The position numbers were made by a program, and so were the translations under genes. A stretch of DNA of 34,624 nt from Chrysochromulina tobinii. Lineage: Eukaryota; Haptophyta; Prymnesiales; Chrysochromulinaceae. Below the pieces are notes generated by a model. That model made no database searches and was not told where the DNA came from. It worked only from the letters and a program-made list of their open reading frames with translations. The stretch lies in assembly GCA_001275005.1 (NCBI GenBank), contig JWZX01003242.1:1-34624 (forward strand). The letters are read 5' to 3'. Every line of letters starts with the position of its first letter. Positions within the stretch are counted from its first letter, which is position 1. Of this stretch, positions 1 through 9,292 are shown piece after piece.

Positions 1-1
1 G

Positions 2-292
2 GCCCTCGGCGGTGGCAGGACGTTCGCTCCCGAGCCGCCGCCCACGGTGTCGCTGCCCGTGCTCGTGACGCACGTGCGTGGGCTCGACGCCCTTGGGGCG
101 GCGGGGAGCTCGGGGTCGACGAGCGCGGAGGCCGATGTGGTGCATGACGATGAGTACGATAGCATGTACGATGGCGCGACGGTCGTCGGCGCGGCAGATG
201 ACGGGGATGCTCGCACCCTCCCGCCGTCCGTCGACGACCTCGAGGAGCAGTGGCAGGCAATGCATGGGCAGCTGTGGCGAGCCTCAAGGTGA
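2..292 (+). CDS. 3' end of an unidentified protein-coding gene (5' truncated by the window)
   Basis: The frame is open from the first complete codon of the window to a TGA at 290-292, about 96 codons. No ATG is needed because the gene would begin upstream. The C-terminal peptide is acidic (EADVVHDDEYDSMYDG) and ends with a Trp/Gln-rich stretch (LEEQWQAMHGQLWRASR) that could form a helix. I do not recognise a family. Codon use is GC-rich at third positions, like the confident genes here, and it is followed by a long stretch without a convincing gene. It could be a chance open frame in GC-rich DNA; the non-repetitive, mixed composition makes a real C-terminus somewhat more likely. Confidence 0.4.
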   Translation, partial: ALGGGRTFAPEPPPTVSLPVLVTHVRGLDALGAAGSSGSTSAEADVVHDDEYDSMYDGATVVGAADDGDARTLPPSVDDLEEQWQAMHGQLWRASR

Positions 293-988
293 GGCGGAGC
301 GCGTGCGGAAAGAGGGGTGAGGCGCATGACGTTGTAGGTGATCTCGTCCTCTTGGGCATGTGTGCGCCTCCTCGTGTGGGCATGGTGTGAGAGCTCGGCT
401 GCCTGTCCAACGTGTGATATTGCATGCGTACAGAGGCACACCGGGGGGATTGTGGGGACCTCGGGAGGCTCATGACGTTGTACGTTGGGTATACCCCGCT
501 CGTCCGTTTCGTGATGACTGATGTGTCCGGTGTGCTCATTGTTACGCTAGTGTCTCTGGTGCATGCGCGTGGTAATCGCGAGTAAGGATGAGGAGCACTC
601 ATACTGTTCACAGACTGCTGACACATACTGTGGTCACACATGCTCGTCTCACATGCTGGTCGCTGCCGAGCGCTCACGTACCGTACCGGGTCGGGTCGCG
701 CGGCGCATACAGGCGAGACTCTCGCAAGGGGCTCCTTCTCGCTTCTGCCCTGCCGACGGTCGTCTGTAACAGGCACTGCGTACTGCCCGCTCAGAGTGAT
801 CCGTGTGCCCTTGTGCGCTCGTGTGAACGTTAACACGACAGACGCGACAACCGGTGCTACGGCGTGGGCCCGTGTGTGTCCCGTGTGTGTCCCGGCTCCC
901 CCCGGTGTCTTTACGGTACAGTAAATCGCACTTACATTCGTGTTCCTCAAAAGAGATGCGGAGAGCCCACAGTTGAGCACGACCTTCC
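293..988. other. Intergenic stretch with no supported gene
   Basis: Several short open frames cross this stretch on both strands, but none has a recognisable domain or a consistent start. It is rich in TGTG/CACA steps. The only structured element I see is the dispersed repeat copy at 871-922, listed separately. Confidence 0.6.
871..922 (+). repeat. Dispersed element, copy R1
   Basis: This is copy 1 of an element found three times in the window (also 11483-11529 on + and 27341-27400 on -). It has a run of GTGTGTCCC steps, then the core GTGTCCCGGCTCCCCCC followed by GGTGTCTTT and ACGGTACAG. Unlike the other two copies, it is not immediately upstream of a gene I can recognise on its own strand; the nearest gene is the 3' end of the minus-strand gene ending at 989. 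Confidence 0.6.
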
Positions 989-2017
989 TCACACTTCCCA
1001 CTCCCTGCGAAGGCTCGCCTGCTCCACCATTGCAGCATGTTGCATATCGTTGGCCTGATTGCGCGATCTCCACAGAAGTTTTCCGGGAGTGAAGCTTTCA
1101 ACCCGAATGCCCACGCGCTCCGAGGCCGCGAACACGGACCACTCGACATGCGAATGAAACCGTGCCGGCAAGCAGTCTGCTTTCGCTGGGATGTGCTGGG
1201 ATTTAATGTCCCACTTCATGGGGTCGAGCACCTCCGTCACGTTCCGCGGTGCGTCGGCGCACTGCCATATGGTGGCATTCCATGCACGCACGAAGGCAAG
1301 GAATGTGTTGCGTCGCGCAGCGAAGCAGTTGTCCGCTCGAGTTACCCCCGATCGTCCGTACCGAGGCTTCAGTGGAAGGGCCCCAAAGACACGGAGGACG
1401 CCGTGTGATAGTGTTTCCAATCCCTGGAACTCTTTCTTCCCGAGTCCAAAGCTGTTTGCAATGTCGAAACGGAGGCGAACGAGAACATCGTCAGTCGTGG
1501 CTTGGCTGGCGGCCAGCGCGATCCCGTCGATCATCTGCTCATAACCGCTGAGGGTACTGGTCGAATCGGGATACAATGTCCTCGTCCGAAGCGGAAGTGG
1601 CTGGCGCATGATAATGCGTCGCGCATGTAGCGTTTGTCCCAATCGCTCCGCGCAAGTCCTAGCGTCGATAGAATGAATCAGATTGCATCTACTTAGCGTG
1701 CTGCAATTCGAGTTCATGAAGGCACTGCCGTCGATTTGTGTGTACGGCACCATAATCACGTTGCACCGCATCTGATGACTTGCGTTTTGGCAATCGGCGA
1801 GATGTTTCTTGAGAGGCCTATCATTCTCGCACGTTTGGCGGAGATGGCCAGTGATGAGGAGAGCAACCTGCGTCCAACTACGAGGTGAAGATTCAATAGC
1901 CAGTTTGCGCCCGTGCAACATCACGGGATTCGCCACGCGAGGAGAAGTCGAGCGTCGTTTTCTTCTTTGGACGCGGAAAAGGACAGTCGAACAGTCGTTA
2001 ACCGGCGCCGTTTTCAT
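989..2017 (-). CDS. Putative glycosyltransferase-like protein of unknown family ('LITGHLR' protein)
   Basis: This is an uninterrupted frame of about 342 codons from an ATG at 2017; a later ATG at 1921 is also possible, and the frame stays open upstream of both. Near the N-terminus is a hydrophobic beta-strand motif VALLITGHLRQTC. Farther on are DDVLVRLRFDI and HVEWSVFAASERVGI. These resemble a loosely defined group of algal and large-virus proteins with a 'll.tG.lR' strand and an 'R.R.D' motif, often annotated as glycosyltransferase-like. Several N-glycosylation sequons (NAS, NCS, NAT, NVT) and scattered Cys fit a lumenal protein, but I see no clear signal anchor at this start. It diverges from the exostosin gene at 2231. 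The coding assignment is fairly sure; the function is only suggestive. Confidence 0.55.
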   Translation of the reverse strand: MKTAPVNDCSTVLFRVQRRKRRSTSPRVANPVMLHGRKLAIESSPRSWTQVALLITGHLRQTCENDRPLKKHLADCQNASHQMRCNVIMVPYTQIDGSAFMNSNCSTLSRCNLIHSIDARTCAERLGQTLHARRIIMRQPLPLRTRTLYPDSTSTLSGYEQMIDGIALAASQATTDDVLVRLRFDIANSFGLGKKEFQGLETLSHGVLRVFGALPLKPRYGRSGVTRADNCFAARRNTFLAFVRAWNATIWQCADAPRNVTEVLDPMKWDIKSQHIPAKADCLPARFHSHVEWSVFAASERVGIRVESFTPGKLLWRSRNQANDMQHAAMVEQASLRREWEV

Positions 2018-2230
2018 TTGCGGATGCGCGCGACCCGGGCGCGACCCGGGCGCGCGAGACGATCGTCCCACGTCATGAAACCACCAGAAAGTAGGAACCA
2101 AATCGGGCCTGTACCGGTATACCGGTCGCGTGTGCTTGCGCTTTTGTTCCGTGTCGAAGTCGGAGTTCCACACGGTATAGTGGCCTCAGACACATTAAAG
2201 GATCCTTTAAGAGCGCCTTCTCAAGGACGA
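2018..2230. promoter_or_regulatory. Divergent intergenic region with two perfect palindromes
   Basis: The spacer between the minus gene starting at 2017 and the plus exostosin gene starting at 2231 holds two exact palindromes: ACCGGTATACCGGT at 2113-2126 and TTAAAGGATCCTTTAA at 2195-2210. Just before them is a direct repeat of GCGCGACCCGGG (about 2028-2052). Position suggests a shared promoter region; a binding function is inference. Confidence 0.35.
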
Positions 2231-3869
2231 ATGGCGCGAGGGTCGTGGGCAGCTAGCACGACGAGCCACGTACTCGCCGCGCAGCACTGCAAGGTCTACG
2301 TGCACGAGCTGCATCAGCCGCTGGCGGCTCACCGGCAGCCGGCGGCATGGCCTTCTCACCAGTACGCCATGGAGCTGCACCTCGCTGAGGCAGCCAAGCG
2401 TTCGCCGTGGAGAACGCACACTCGCAGCGAGGCAGACTTGGTAGTCGCTGTGGCCAACTTCTCGCTCTTTTGCGTCGCGGGCAAGACGTTCATGCGCCGC
2501 ACGAACTGGTATGAGATGCTGAGCGACCGAACGCTCTGGCCGCACGGCGCCGCCAATGCGAGCTGGCATGACGGCGCAATCTTGGTCATGCTCCAGGCGA
2601 GCATGTGCGGCGTGCCGTGGGCGGACACCCGAGGCTCCTTCAAGCCGCGCAACATCGTCACGCTCGCCGAGGAGATGCGCAGGCCCTACCCGCCCTCTGT
2701 GCAGGTGACGCCCTTCGTGGTCGCATCCCCTGCGTGGCTGGTCGGCGGAGCAGCGGCCGGAGTAGTGGCCGGGGACGCGGAGCGCGCGGGCGCTGGCAGC
2801 ACTGGCGGCGCAACAGAGCAACCGCCGCCCATCGTGCCGTGGGCGCGGCGTAAGCTGCTCTTCTTCGCGTGTCACGTGCCCGAAGCTCTTTATAAAGCCG
2901 ACGCGATACCTCATATGGAAGCAGTTGAGACGCGACCCGCGCGTCACCGCCACCTCATGGTCGGTCCTGTGCACCATCGGCTCATATCGGACGTGCCTGC
3001 TGAGCGACCTCGAGCTGCGCCGACGCGCACTCGCCCTCGAAGGCGAGGCGAAGCTCGAGCGCAACCTGTACAATGGCCATGCGAGTGGTCTGGTCAGCTT
3101 CATTGGGACGCATTGCCACGCCCTCGGCTGCAGCAACGAGAGCTCTTGTGACACGAGCCTCCTCCGTACGCACTCCGACAGCGCGGCACTGCGCAGCTTC
3201 CGGCAGCGTTGCAAACCCTACTTGGAGCTGGTGAACTTTACATCCGAGCTACCTGATATGGAAGCAGATGCCACAAGCTCGCGCCGCTTCATCGCAGCCC
3301 AAAACCCCACCGTTGGACGCCGCCAAAAGGCTGCACACGGGCAGCCAGACGACGCGTACCTAGGCCGAGCGATGGCCCATCGCTTCTGCTTGGTCGCACC
3401 CGGGGACTTTTGGTCGACCAAGAAGATTGCGGAGACGGTGGCCATCGGCGGCGCGGGTGGCTGCATCCCCATCATTGTCGTGCCGCCCCCGCATACCAAG
3501 CGACTGTCACACGACCGGGCCCGCCGGGCCCGGCTGAATGCTTCCATTGATGAGTCGCTTGGACTCGGGCAGCGGCTCTCACGCTTCCTGCCGTACACAT
3601 CCTGGCTTGATTGGTGCGTGATCCACCCTCTGAGTGCCTCTCTGATGGCCCAAGTGATGGCCTTAGATGAGGATCCCATCTATAGATCCCATCCCTCTGA
3701 GCAGGTGCTCGATCGCTTACCTCGTCTCCGAGACGACCGTCCGCCAGCGCCTCGCCCCTGTTCTCGACCAGCTCGAGGCCATCAGCGAGGCCGAGGCGCA
3801 TGGCAAGCTACAAGCCCTACGCGATGTCCGGGACGCATTCGTATGCCGCTCGCCTGGCACGTCCGGTAG

Positions 3870-3918
<49 letters not shown>

Positions 3919-4191
3919 GGCAGCAGCCTCGATGTGCGGCTGACGGCACCCGACTACCTATTGGGCGTGGCGTGCGATGCGGCGCGACAGGCCAAGGCTG
4001 CAAGCATGCATGCGAGCGAACCGAGCATGCCGATAGCTGAGGTGACCATTCGCGCTGCTTCGTTCGATGAGAGCGCGCAGACTCCATACAGTTACAGACT
4101 GCACATCTTCATAACATCTTCATTTCTATGTAGACATGTGTGTATCGATGCGACTCTCCCTACGCCTCGTCTCCCCATGCATCTCCTGTGA
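2231..4191 (+). CDS. Exostosin-family (GT47-like) glycosyltransferase, two exons, one apparent 1-nt insertion
   Basis: Exostosin-domain proteins are Golgi type II glycosyltransferases that build polysaccharides. From ATG 2231 the N-part reads KVYVHEL then RTHTRSEADLVVAVANFS, the usual exostosin opening. The core motif FFACHVP-KLFIKPTRYLIW is continuous only if one C of the CCC at 2879-2881 is ignored, shifting from frame 2 to frame 3. It is followed by HRFCLVAPGDFWSTKKIAE, typical of the family's C-terminal half. A 91-bp GT-AG intron (3614-3704) joins SWLDW to CSIAYLVSE. Exon 2 gives the expected C-terminus (RDVRDAF and APDYLLGVACDAAR) and ends at 4191. Corrected length is about 622 residues. 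A Ser-coding AGC run lies at 3871-3930. No membrane anchor is visible at this start, so a 5' exon may be missing. The indel could be an assembly error or a real lesion; conservation on both sides favours error. Confidence 0.85.
3614..3704 (+). other. Intron of the exostosin gene (91 bp)
   Basis: The donor is GTGCGTG and the acceptor CTGAGCAG. Removing it changes the frame and joins TGG (Trp) across the junction to give LDW-CSIAYLVSE, restoring the family's conserved C-terminal part. Confidence 0.85.
3871..3930 (+). repeat. AGC (CAG) trinucleotide repeat, codes for poly-Ser
   Basis: There are about 13 uninterrupted AGC units, followed by imperfect AAC, GGC and AGC units. In the exostosin frame it encodes a Ser tract between the RDVRDAF helix and the APDYLLG motif, so it lies in a tolerated loop. 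It is a likely site of length polymorphism. Confidence 0.9.
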
Positions 4192-4274
4192 AGCTGTGCC
4201 CAAGACGGCGCCTTTCACACCTTTATTTTGGTGTGTCTAGGCGCCATCACACATGCGCAACATTGCAGCGCAAC

Positions 4275-6659
4275 ATGAAGTCCAGCTCCAGCGCACCAGC
4301 CGTCAGTGCTGTACGCAGGCTTCGCTTGCATAATGTGCTGGTGATGGCAGCGCCCTTCATAATGGTTGCCCTATGGCATTATGTGAGGTACGTGACGCTG
4401 CTCGAGCCGGGACAGGAGCATGCTGCCATCCGCGCCAAGACCCAGCACGCGGCCCAGTTCCGCCGCCACATGCAGGACCGCATGGCAAGACTCACCAAGA
4501 CCGTGGCGACTTCATCAACTGCTGGTGTCTTCGAATCAGCCACATCCGTGGCTGAATTAGCCGCTTCGGCCGCCTCGTCGGCTGCCACCGCTGCCACATC
4601 GGTCGTGTCGGCCGCGGCGGACCGCGTCGGACGGCGCCACTTTCAAATCGCCGCAGGGCTGTCTTCGGAGGACGCGATGAAGAAGGTGCTCGCGGAGGCG
4701 AGCCTTTCAGCGGATGTAGCCGAAGGGCTGGGCGAGGTGACGACGGCGGAGGCCTTCCATAAGGCGCTGCAGCCGGGTCTCTCTGTGTGGCTCACCTTCT
4801 CCAATCAGGCGTACCTCCACTTTGCTCAGAACTGGTACCTGTCGATCAAGACCATCGGCCGTCATCGGCAGGTGATCGTCGCCGCGCTCGACGCGCCGAC
4901 GCTCAAAGTCTGGCGCGGGCTGCGCGTGCCCGTGCTCGACTACAGCAGCAGCTTTGGCGACACCTCCGATTTTCGAGGCATCGGGGCCGATCAGGCGCGC
5001 TTCCGCAAGATGGGCGCGATGAAGGTGGCCGCCTTTCTCGAGCTGCTCGAACTGGGTCGCTCTGTCCTCGTCTCCGACGTCGATACGGTCTGGACGGCAG
5101 ATCCGACGAGCTACTTCACCGGCGCGCCGCCCTTTGACGTGGCGGTGACCTCCGACTGCCTCTCGCGCGAGGCGGACGAGAACAAGGACGGCAAGAACCC
5201 GCGCTTCCACCCGAGCGGCGTGTGGTTCTGCGGGCACAGCCCGGGCAACACCTTCGGCGCCACCTTCAACACGGGCGTCCTGTACCTTGCGCCCACGCCC
5301 GCCGCCAAGGCGTTCACCGCGCGCTGGCGCGACCTGCTGCTCGCGCCCACGGACGATTGGCACATGGAGGATCAGCGCGGCTTCAACCAGCTCGTATTGA
5401 CGAATTTCTATCCGACCGTGGCGGCGGACGAGGCGGCGAGGCCCGTGTCGGAGATGGATATGACGAGCCCAACTCCGACCTTCCCGCGCGGCTCGGTAGT
5501 GTTCGCCGCCAATCGGTCTCTCCTGTTGCATCCGCTGCCGGCACGGCGCTTCTGCTCCGGCCACACCTTCTTCGTGCAGCAGAGCGGCCGGCGCGAGCTG
5601 TGCACCAATGTGCACGTCACCTTCTGCGAGGGCGGCATCCACGGAAAGCTTTGGAGGCTCATCGAAGCGGGCATGTGGTCGCTCCATCCCAAGGGGTACT
5701 TTGACACGGGGCGCTTCCTTACGATCACGCCGCCCGCCATCCCCACACCTTACCCGCCCGCGCGCATCGAGCCCTACAACCAGTGCCAAGCCCGCCAAGC
5801 CAGCGGTGGCGCGATCGACCCGGTCTATCATGGCTGGTGGTCTCCCGGAGGGGCCGCGGCCGCCGCGGCGGCCGAGTGCAAGCAGGAGACGCAGCAGTAC
5901 AAGGACAAGAACGGCGACATGGGCGTGACGATCACCGAGGCCATCGCCATGTCGCCGCGGCTGCAGGGTCACCTTGCCATGGCCGATAGGTACCTGCTGG
6001 CCCTGCGCGACGGCATGAGCGCGGCGTGGCTGCTCCAGCGCACCTTTGTCTTCCCCCGCTTTGGGTGCCTGTGCGACCGCTCTGAGTGGCCCGACATCAT
6101 GCCGACATGCCGCCTCGAAAACTCGGACCTCGAATTCCCCTTCGACTGCCCGCTCAACTTTTTGCTCAACGTGCACTTCATGCAGGGAATCGAGAACGGC
6201 GACGGCGTGCGACACGGCGTGCCGTACCGCGAGCACTCCTTTCTGCACAACGAGCGCCTCGCACCAACCATCCGCAGCTCGCGTGTCAACGTGAGCTTCT
6301 ATGGCGGTGGGCTGCCGCTCCGAAGCGACGGTGGCGGCGCGGCGCCGCCGCCAGGCCTCGTGCGCCTTCCGCGCGGCGCGACGGACCGCGAGGTGCTCGA
6401 GGCGCTCGGCCCGAATAGCCTGCACCACGAGACGGCGGTGATCGCGCTCGATACGGCGGAGGACGTACTAGGCGGGTTCGAGGACGAGGAGGCGGGCGAC
6501 TACATTCGCGCGCTCCTCGAGTCGAAGGTGCTCTACGGCTCGTGGTGCTGCAGCCGCACCAACTTCCACAACCCGGGCGCCACCGCCTTCTTCCCCCCGC
6601 CCGCAAAGCTGCCTACAGGTGCGGCTGCAACGGCGAAGAGGAAGGCGAGGGCCTGGTAG
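4275..6659 (+). CDS. GT77 nucleotide-diphospho-sugar transferase, XEG113-like (putative arabinosyltransferase)
   Basis: This is a 794-residue intronless protein from ATG 4275. Residues about 20-38 (VLVMAAPFIMVALWHYV) form a signal anchor, followed by an Ala/Ser stem, as in type II Golgi enzymes. The catalytic part has WLTFSNQAYLHFAQNWYLS, the DxD-type VLVSDVDTVW near residue 268, FNTGVLYLAPT and HMEDQRGFNQLV, all typical of the GT77 fold. A separate C-terminal part (MADRYLLALRDGMSAAWLLQRTFVFPRFGCLCDR, shown here only in outline: positions 5980-6100) matches the extra domain of plant XEG113, which extends arabinose chains on extensin-type hydroxyproline. The plant enzyme is roughly 650 residues, so this one is somewhat longer. 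Sugar specificity cannot be read from the sequence. The gene follows the exostosin gene on the same strand, 83 bp after its stop. Confidence 0.85.
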   Translation: MKSSSSAPAVSAVRRLRLHNVLVMAAPFIMVALWHYVRYVTLLEPGQEHAAIRAKTQHAAQFRRHMQDRMARLTKTVATSSTAGVFESATSVAELAASAASSAATAATSVVSAAADRVGRRHFQIAAGLSSEDAMKKVLAEASLSADVAEGLGEVTTAEAFHKALQPGLSVWLTFSNQAYLHFAQNWYLSIKTIGRHRQVIVAALDAPTLKVWRGLRVPVLDYSSSFGDTSDFRGIGADQARFRKMGAMKVAAFLELLELGRSVLVSDVDTVWTADPTSYFTGAPPFDVAVTSDCLSREADENKDGKNPRFHPSGVWFCGHSPGNTFGATFNTGVLYLAPTPAAKAFTARWRDLLLAPTDDWHMEDQRGFNQLVLTNFYPTVAADEAARPVSEMDMTSPTPTFPRGSVVFAANRSLLLHPLPARRFCSGHTFFVQQSGRRELCTNVHVTFCEGGIHGKLWRLIEAGMWSLHPKGYFDTGRFLTITPPAIPTPYPPARIEPYNQCQARQASGGAIDPVYHGWWSPGGAAAAAAAECKQETQQYKDKNGDMGVTITEAIAMSPRLQGHLAMADRYLLALRDGMSAAWLLQRTFVFPRFGCLCDRSEWPDIMPTCRLENSDLEFPFDCPLNFLLNVHFMQGIENGDGVRHGVPYREHSFLHNERLAPTIRSSRVNVSFYGGGLPLRSDGGGAAPPPGLVRLPRGATDREVLEALGPNSLHHETAVIALDTAEDVLGGFEDEEAGDYIRALLESKVLYGSWCCSRTNFHNPGATAFFPPPAKLPTGAAATAKRKARAW

Positions 6660-7037
6660 ATAGAACAGTAGCCAATATCACAGAGCATTTCCAAGGGACC
6701 TCAGCACGCGAGCACGCGGGTGTGATCACGGGGCCCAGCTCGGGGACGGGAGATCTGCCTTCACCAAGAATATGTCCGTCGCCGGTCGGACGACAGACGC
6801 GGTGCCCTTGTAGATTTGTAGATTCTGACTGTCGTGCTGTATCCTGCCAGGTCTCGTATCTTCGTCACTGTCGCCACCTTTGCCAGCACGTCGGCTTTCC
6901 AGCTTGGCATGCCCATGGGCATGCGCACACCGGCGGTCTGCAGATCCTCGGATGTTCAGGTGCGCTTGCCATACAACGATGCACTCGAGCCGTGAATGTT
7001 GACGTGAGTATGGTCGTGGTGTCTGTGGCATTGGCAG
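6660..7037. other. Intergenic / possible 5' exon region of the fasciclin gene
   Basis: No independent gene is seen. A possible 17-codon first exon (ATG 6909 to 6959, ending in CAG) followed by a 78-bp GT-AG intron (donor GTGCGC at 6960, acceptor TTGGCAG at 7037) would join in phase to the fasciclin coding region. It adds no signal peptide, so support is weak. Confidence 0.25.
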
Positions 7038-8066
7038 ATGATGCCTGACATCGTCGACACTGCGGTTGGCGCTGGTTCTTTCAAGACCCTCGCTGCGGCG
7101 CTTGGTGCCGCCGGCCTCGTCGACACAATGAAGTCGCCGGGCCCGTTCACCGTCTTCGCGCCGACTGATGAGGCCTTTGCCAAGCTCCCTGCGGGCACCG
7201 TCGAGGAGCTCATCAAGCCCGAGAACAAGGCCAAGCTCACAGGCATCCTCACGTACCACGTCGTGTCTGGCAAGGTGATGGCCAGCACTGTCGTCACCAT
7301 GGATGGCGCTAAGGTGCCCACCGTCAACGGCGCCGAGATCACCATCAAGGTCGGCACGGACGGCGTCATGGTCGACGGCGCCAAGGTCGTGACGACCGAC
7401 ATTGAGTGCGATAACGGCGTCATCCACGTAATTGATTCCGTCATCCTGCCGGCGGAGAAGAAGCCTGACATCGTCGACACTGCGGTCGCTGCTGGCTCCT
7501 TCAAGACCCTCGCGGCTGCCCTCGGCGCCGCCGGCCTCGTCGAGACCATGAAGAGTGCGGGCCCGTTCACCGTCTTCGCGCCGACTGACGACGCCTTCGC
7601 CAAGCTTCCGAAGGGCACCGTCGAGACCCTCCTCGAGCCCGAGAACAAGGCGAAGCTCGCCGCCATCCTGACGTACCACGTCGTCTCCGGCAAGGTGATG
7701 GCCAGCACTGTCGTCACCATGGATGGCAAGAAGGTTGGCACCGTCAACGGCGCTGAGGCCACCATCAAGGTCGGCAAGGACGGCGTCATGGTCGACAAGG
7801 CCAAGGTCGTGACGACCGACATTGAGTGCTCCAACGGCGTCATCCACGTGATTGATTCCGTCATCCTGCCGCCGCCCACCGCGATGGAGAAGGCCCTGGC
7901 GATGAAAGCCGCGAAGGCCGCGAAGCCAAAGCGCATCAACACGAAGAAGGCCTCCTACATCGAGCGTCTCAAGGGCCCCAGCGGCCTGGCCAAGGGCCGC
8001 ATGGTGACGATGGCCAAGCGCGCCGAGGAGGCGGCCAAGGCGGCCGCGGCCGCACCGGCTGCGTGA
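7038..8066 (+). CDS. Protein with two tandem fasciclin (FAS1) domains
   Basis: The product has 342 residues. Two FAS1 domains of about 140 residues each start at [16 protein letters not shown] and [16 protein letters not shown]. Each contains the H1 motif ([16 protein letters not shown]), the YH box ([14 protein letters not shown]) and the H2-like end ([13 protein letters not shown]). FAS1 domains are adhesion modules, usually extracellular or in organelle lumens. The two copies are offset by exactly 420 bp and are nearly identical over long stretches, pointing to recent duplication or gene conversion. The C-terminus is a Lys/Ala-rich tail (ending [11 protein letters not shown]). The start ATG-ATG sits directly after TTGGCAG, a good splice acceptor, and there is no signal peptide, so an upstream exon carrying the targeting signal is likely. 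Confidence 0.88.
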   Translation: MMPDIVDTAVGAGSFKTLAAALGAAGLVDTMKSPGPFTVFAPTDEAFAKLPAGTVEELIKPENKAKLTGILTYHVVSGKVMASTVVTMDGAKVPTVNGAEITIKVGTDGVMVDGAKVVTTDIECDNGVIHVIDSVILPAEKKPDIVDTAVAAGSFKTLAAALGAAGLVETMKSAGPFTVFAPTDDAFAKLPKGTVETLLEPENKAKLAAILTYHVVSGKVMASTVVTMDGKKVGTVNGAEATIKVGKDGVMVDKAKVVTTDIECSNGVIHVIDSVILPPPTAMEKALAMKAAKAAKPKRINTKKASYIERLKGPSGLAKGRMVTMAKRAEEAAKAAAAAPAA

Positions 8067-9292
8067 ACCGCTAAACCCCGAACGGACGGAACCCCTTGGT
8101 ATAGTTATGATGCTGCTCGATGTCAGAGGGCTATGGTTGGTGACACCGCTGTGCGTAAGTGTTTGTGTCATTATGTTCGTGTCGTTCGCGGCGATTGCTG
8201 GCGGACGAGTCGATAGCGCCCACCGCCATAGCCCACGTACCCTCGCGAGCCGGATTTTGAGCTCACGTACACCGACGTCGGGACGCCCGCCCGGCGCGCC
8301 GCCCGGCGCGGCCGCCCGTCTCCCTCCGGCCGAAGCCGCGCGGCGCGTCGAAAGACGAAACAATTTTACAAGATTTTTACCGAACAACAACAAGCGCGCG
8401 CCGCCCGCCGGACACGACCGACGACTCAGACAGAGAACGTCGACACGGAAGTGGACCGACGACCGTGAACGACCGGACGCGCCCAACCGCCCATCCAGAC
8501 ACCACAGCAGACTCCGAACGGGGCGAACGGCATGCTCCGAAGACTGAGAAAATTATCGTAAAATTATCGATACGTTACGATCGAGGATCGTATAGTGAGC
8601 GGTGAGCGCGGTGCGCCCGCGCCGGGTGCGGGTCGTGCACAACACTCAACAGCCATTCGAACAGCCATCAGCCAAGAGCCAACCGACGGAGAAGTTTTTA
8701 GCCCGACCCCGTCCGACCGGTCGCCGGTCCGAGCCCGCGCGCGCCGCGGCGCGATACAATTCTAACGGGTCCGCGCGCCCCGCCGCTGGCGCCGGCGCGC
8801 GACCACGCCCCCCGCCCCCCGACCGGGTCATTCACTTGTCGTCACCATGAGTCCCCGCGGCCTGACCCGGCCCCGAGCAGGCCGGCGTGAGGCACGTGCT
8901 GGCGTGGTGTGGAATCCGGTGTGCACTGTGCAGTGTCGTGTGGTGAACGTCCGTGCGGTGCGACGACGAATAATGATCGAATGTACGTAGCGGGTACCGT
9001 CGTACCGATCGGAGAGTCTCGCACCGTAATGCGAGTCTGAAATCTGTCTTGTGGTCTAGAATGATTCTTAAAGAATGGCCGGGTGCGGCCGCCACCGGGG
9101 CCAACACGCTCTACGTATGTGGTCCACCCTACAATTTCCACGTGCGCCCGCGGGCGGCGCGAGCCGGCAGTCGCGAGACGCCACCCCTCCCCGACTTCGA
9201 CTACATGTGGTCCTACCACGCGACACACAAAGACGCCCACTCAACCCGACCCCGACCCTGATGAGAGCTGGCCTAATGATTGTGCAAGAAGT
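8067..9292. other. 1.2-kb gene-poor stretch
   Basis: I see no supported gene on either strand. Composition is patchy: a very GC-rich part at about 8270-8340, an AT-rich patch at about 8545-8600 with repeated AAATTATCG, then another GC-rich part at 8715-8825. Open frames here are low-complexity Arg/Pro/Ala strings expected from GC-rich noncoding DNA. It is probably the 3' flanks of the convergent fasciclin (+) and Myb (-) genes. Confidence 0.6.

Noticed and set aside
4707-6428. Long minus-strand open frame (573 codons) opposite the GT77 gene
   Set aside because: It mirrors the high GC3 coding strand; its translation is Arg/Val/Glu-rich without motifs, while the plus strand has clear GT77 signatures.
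6726-8486. Minus-strand open frame of 586 codons over the fasciclin gene
   Set aside because: It is the antisense shadow of the duplicated FAS1 domains; its internal repeat merely reflects the sense duplication.
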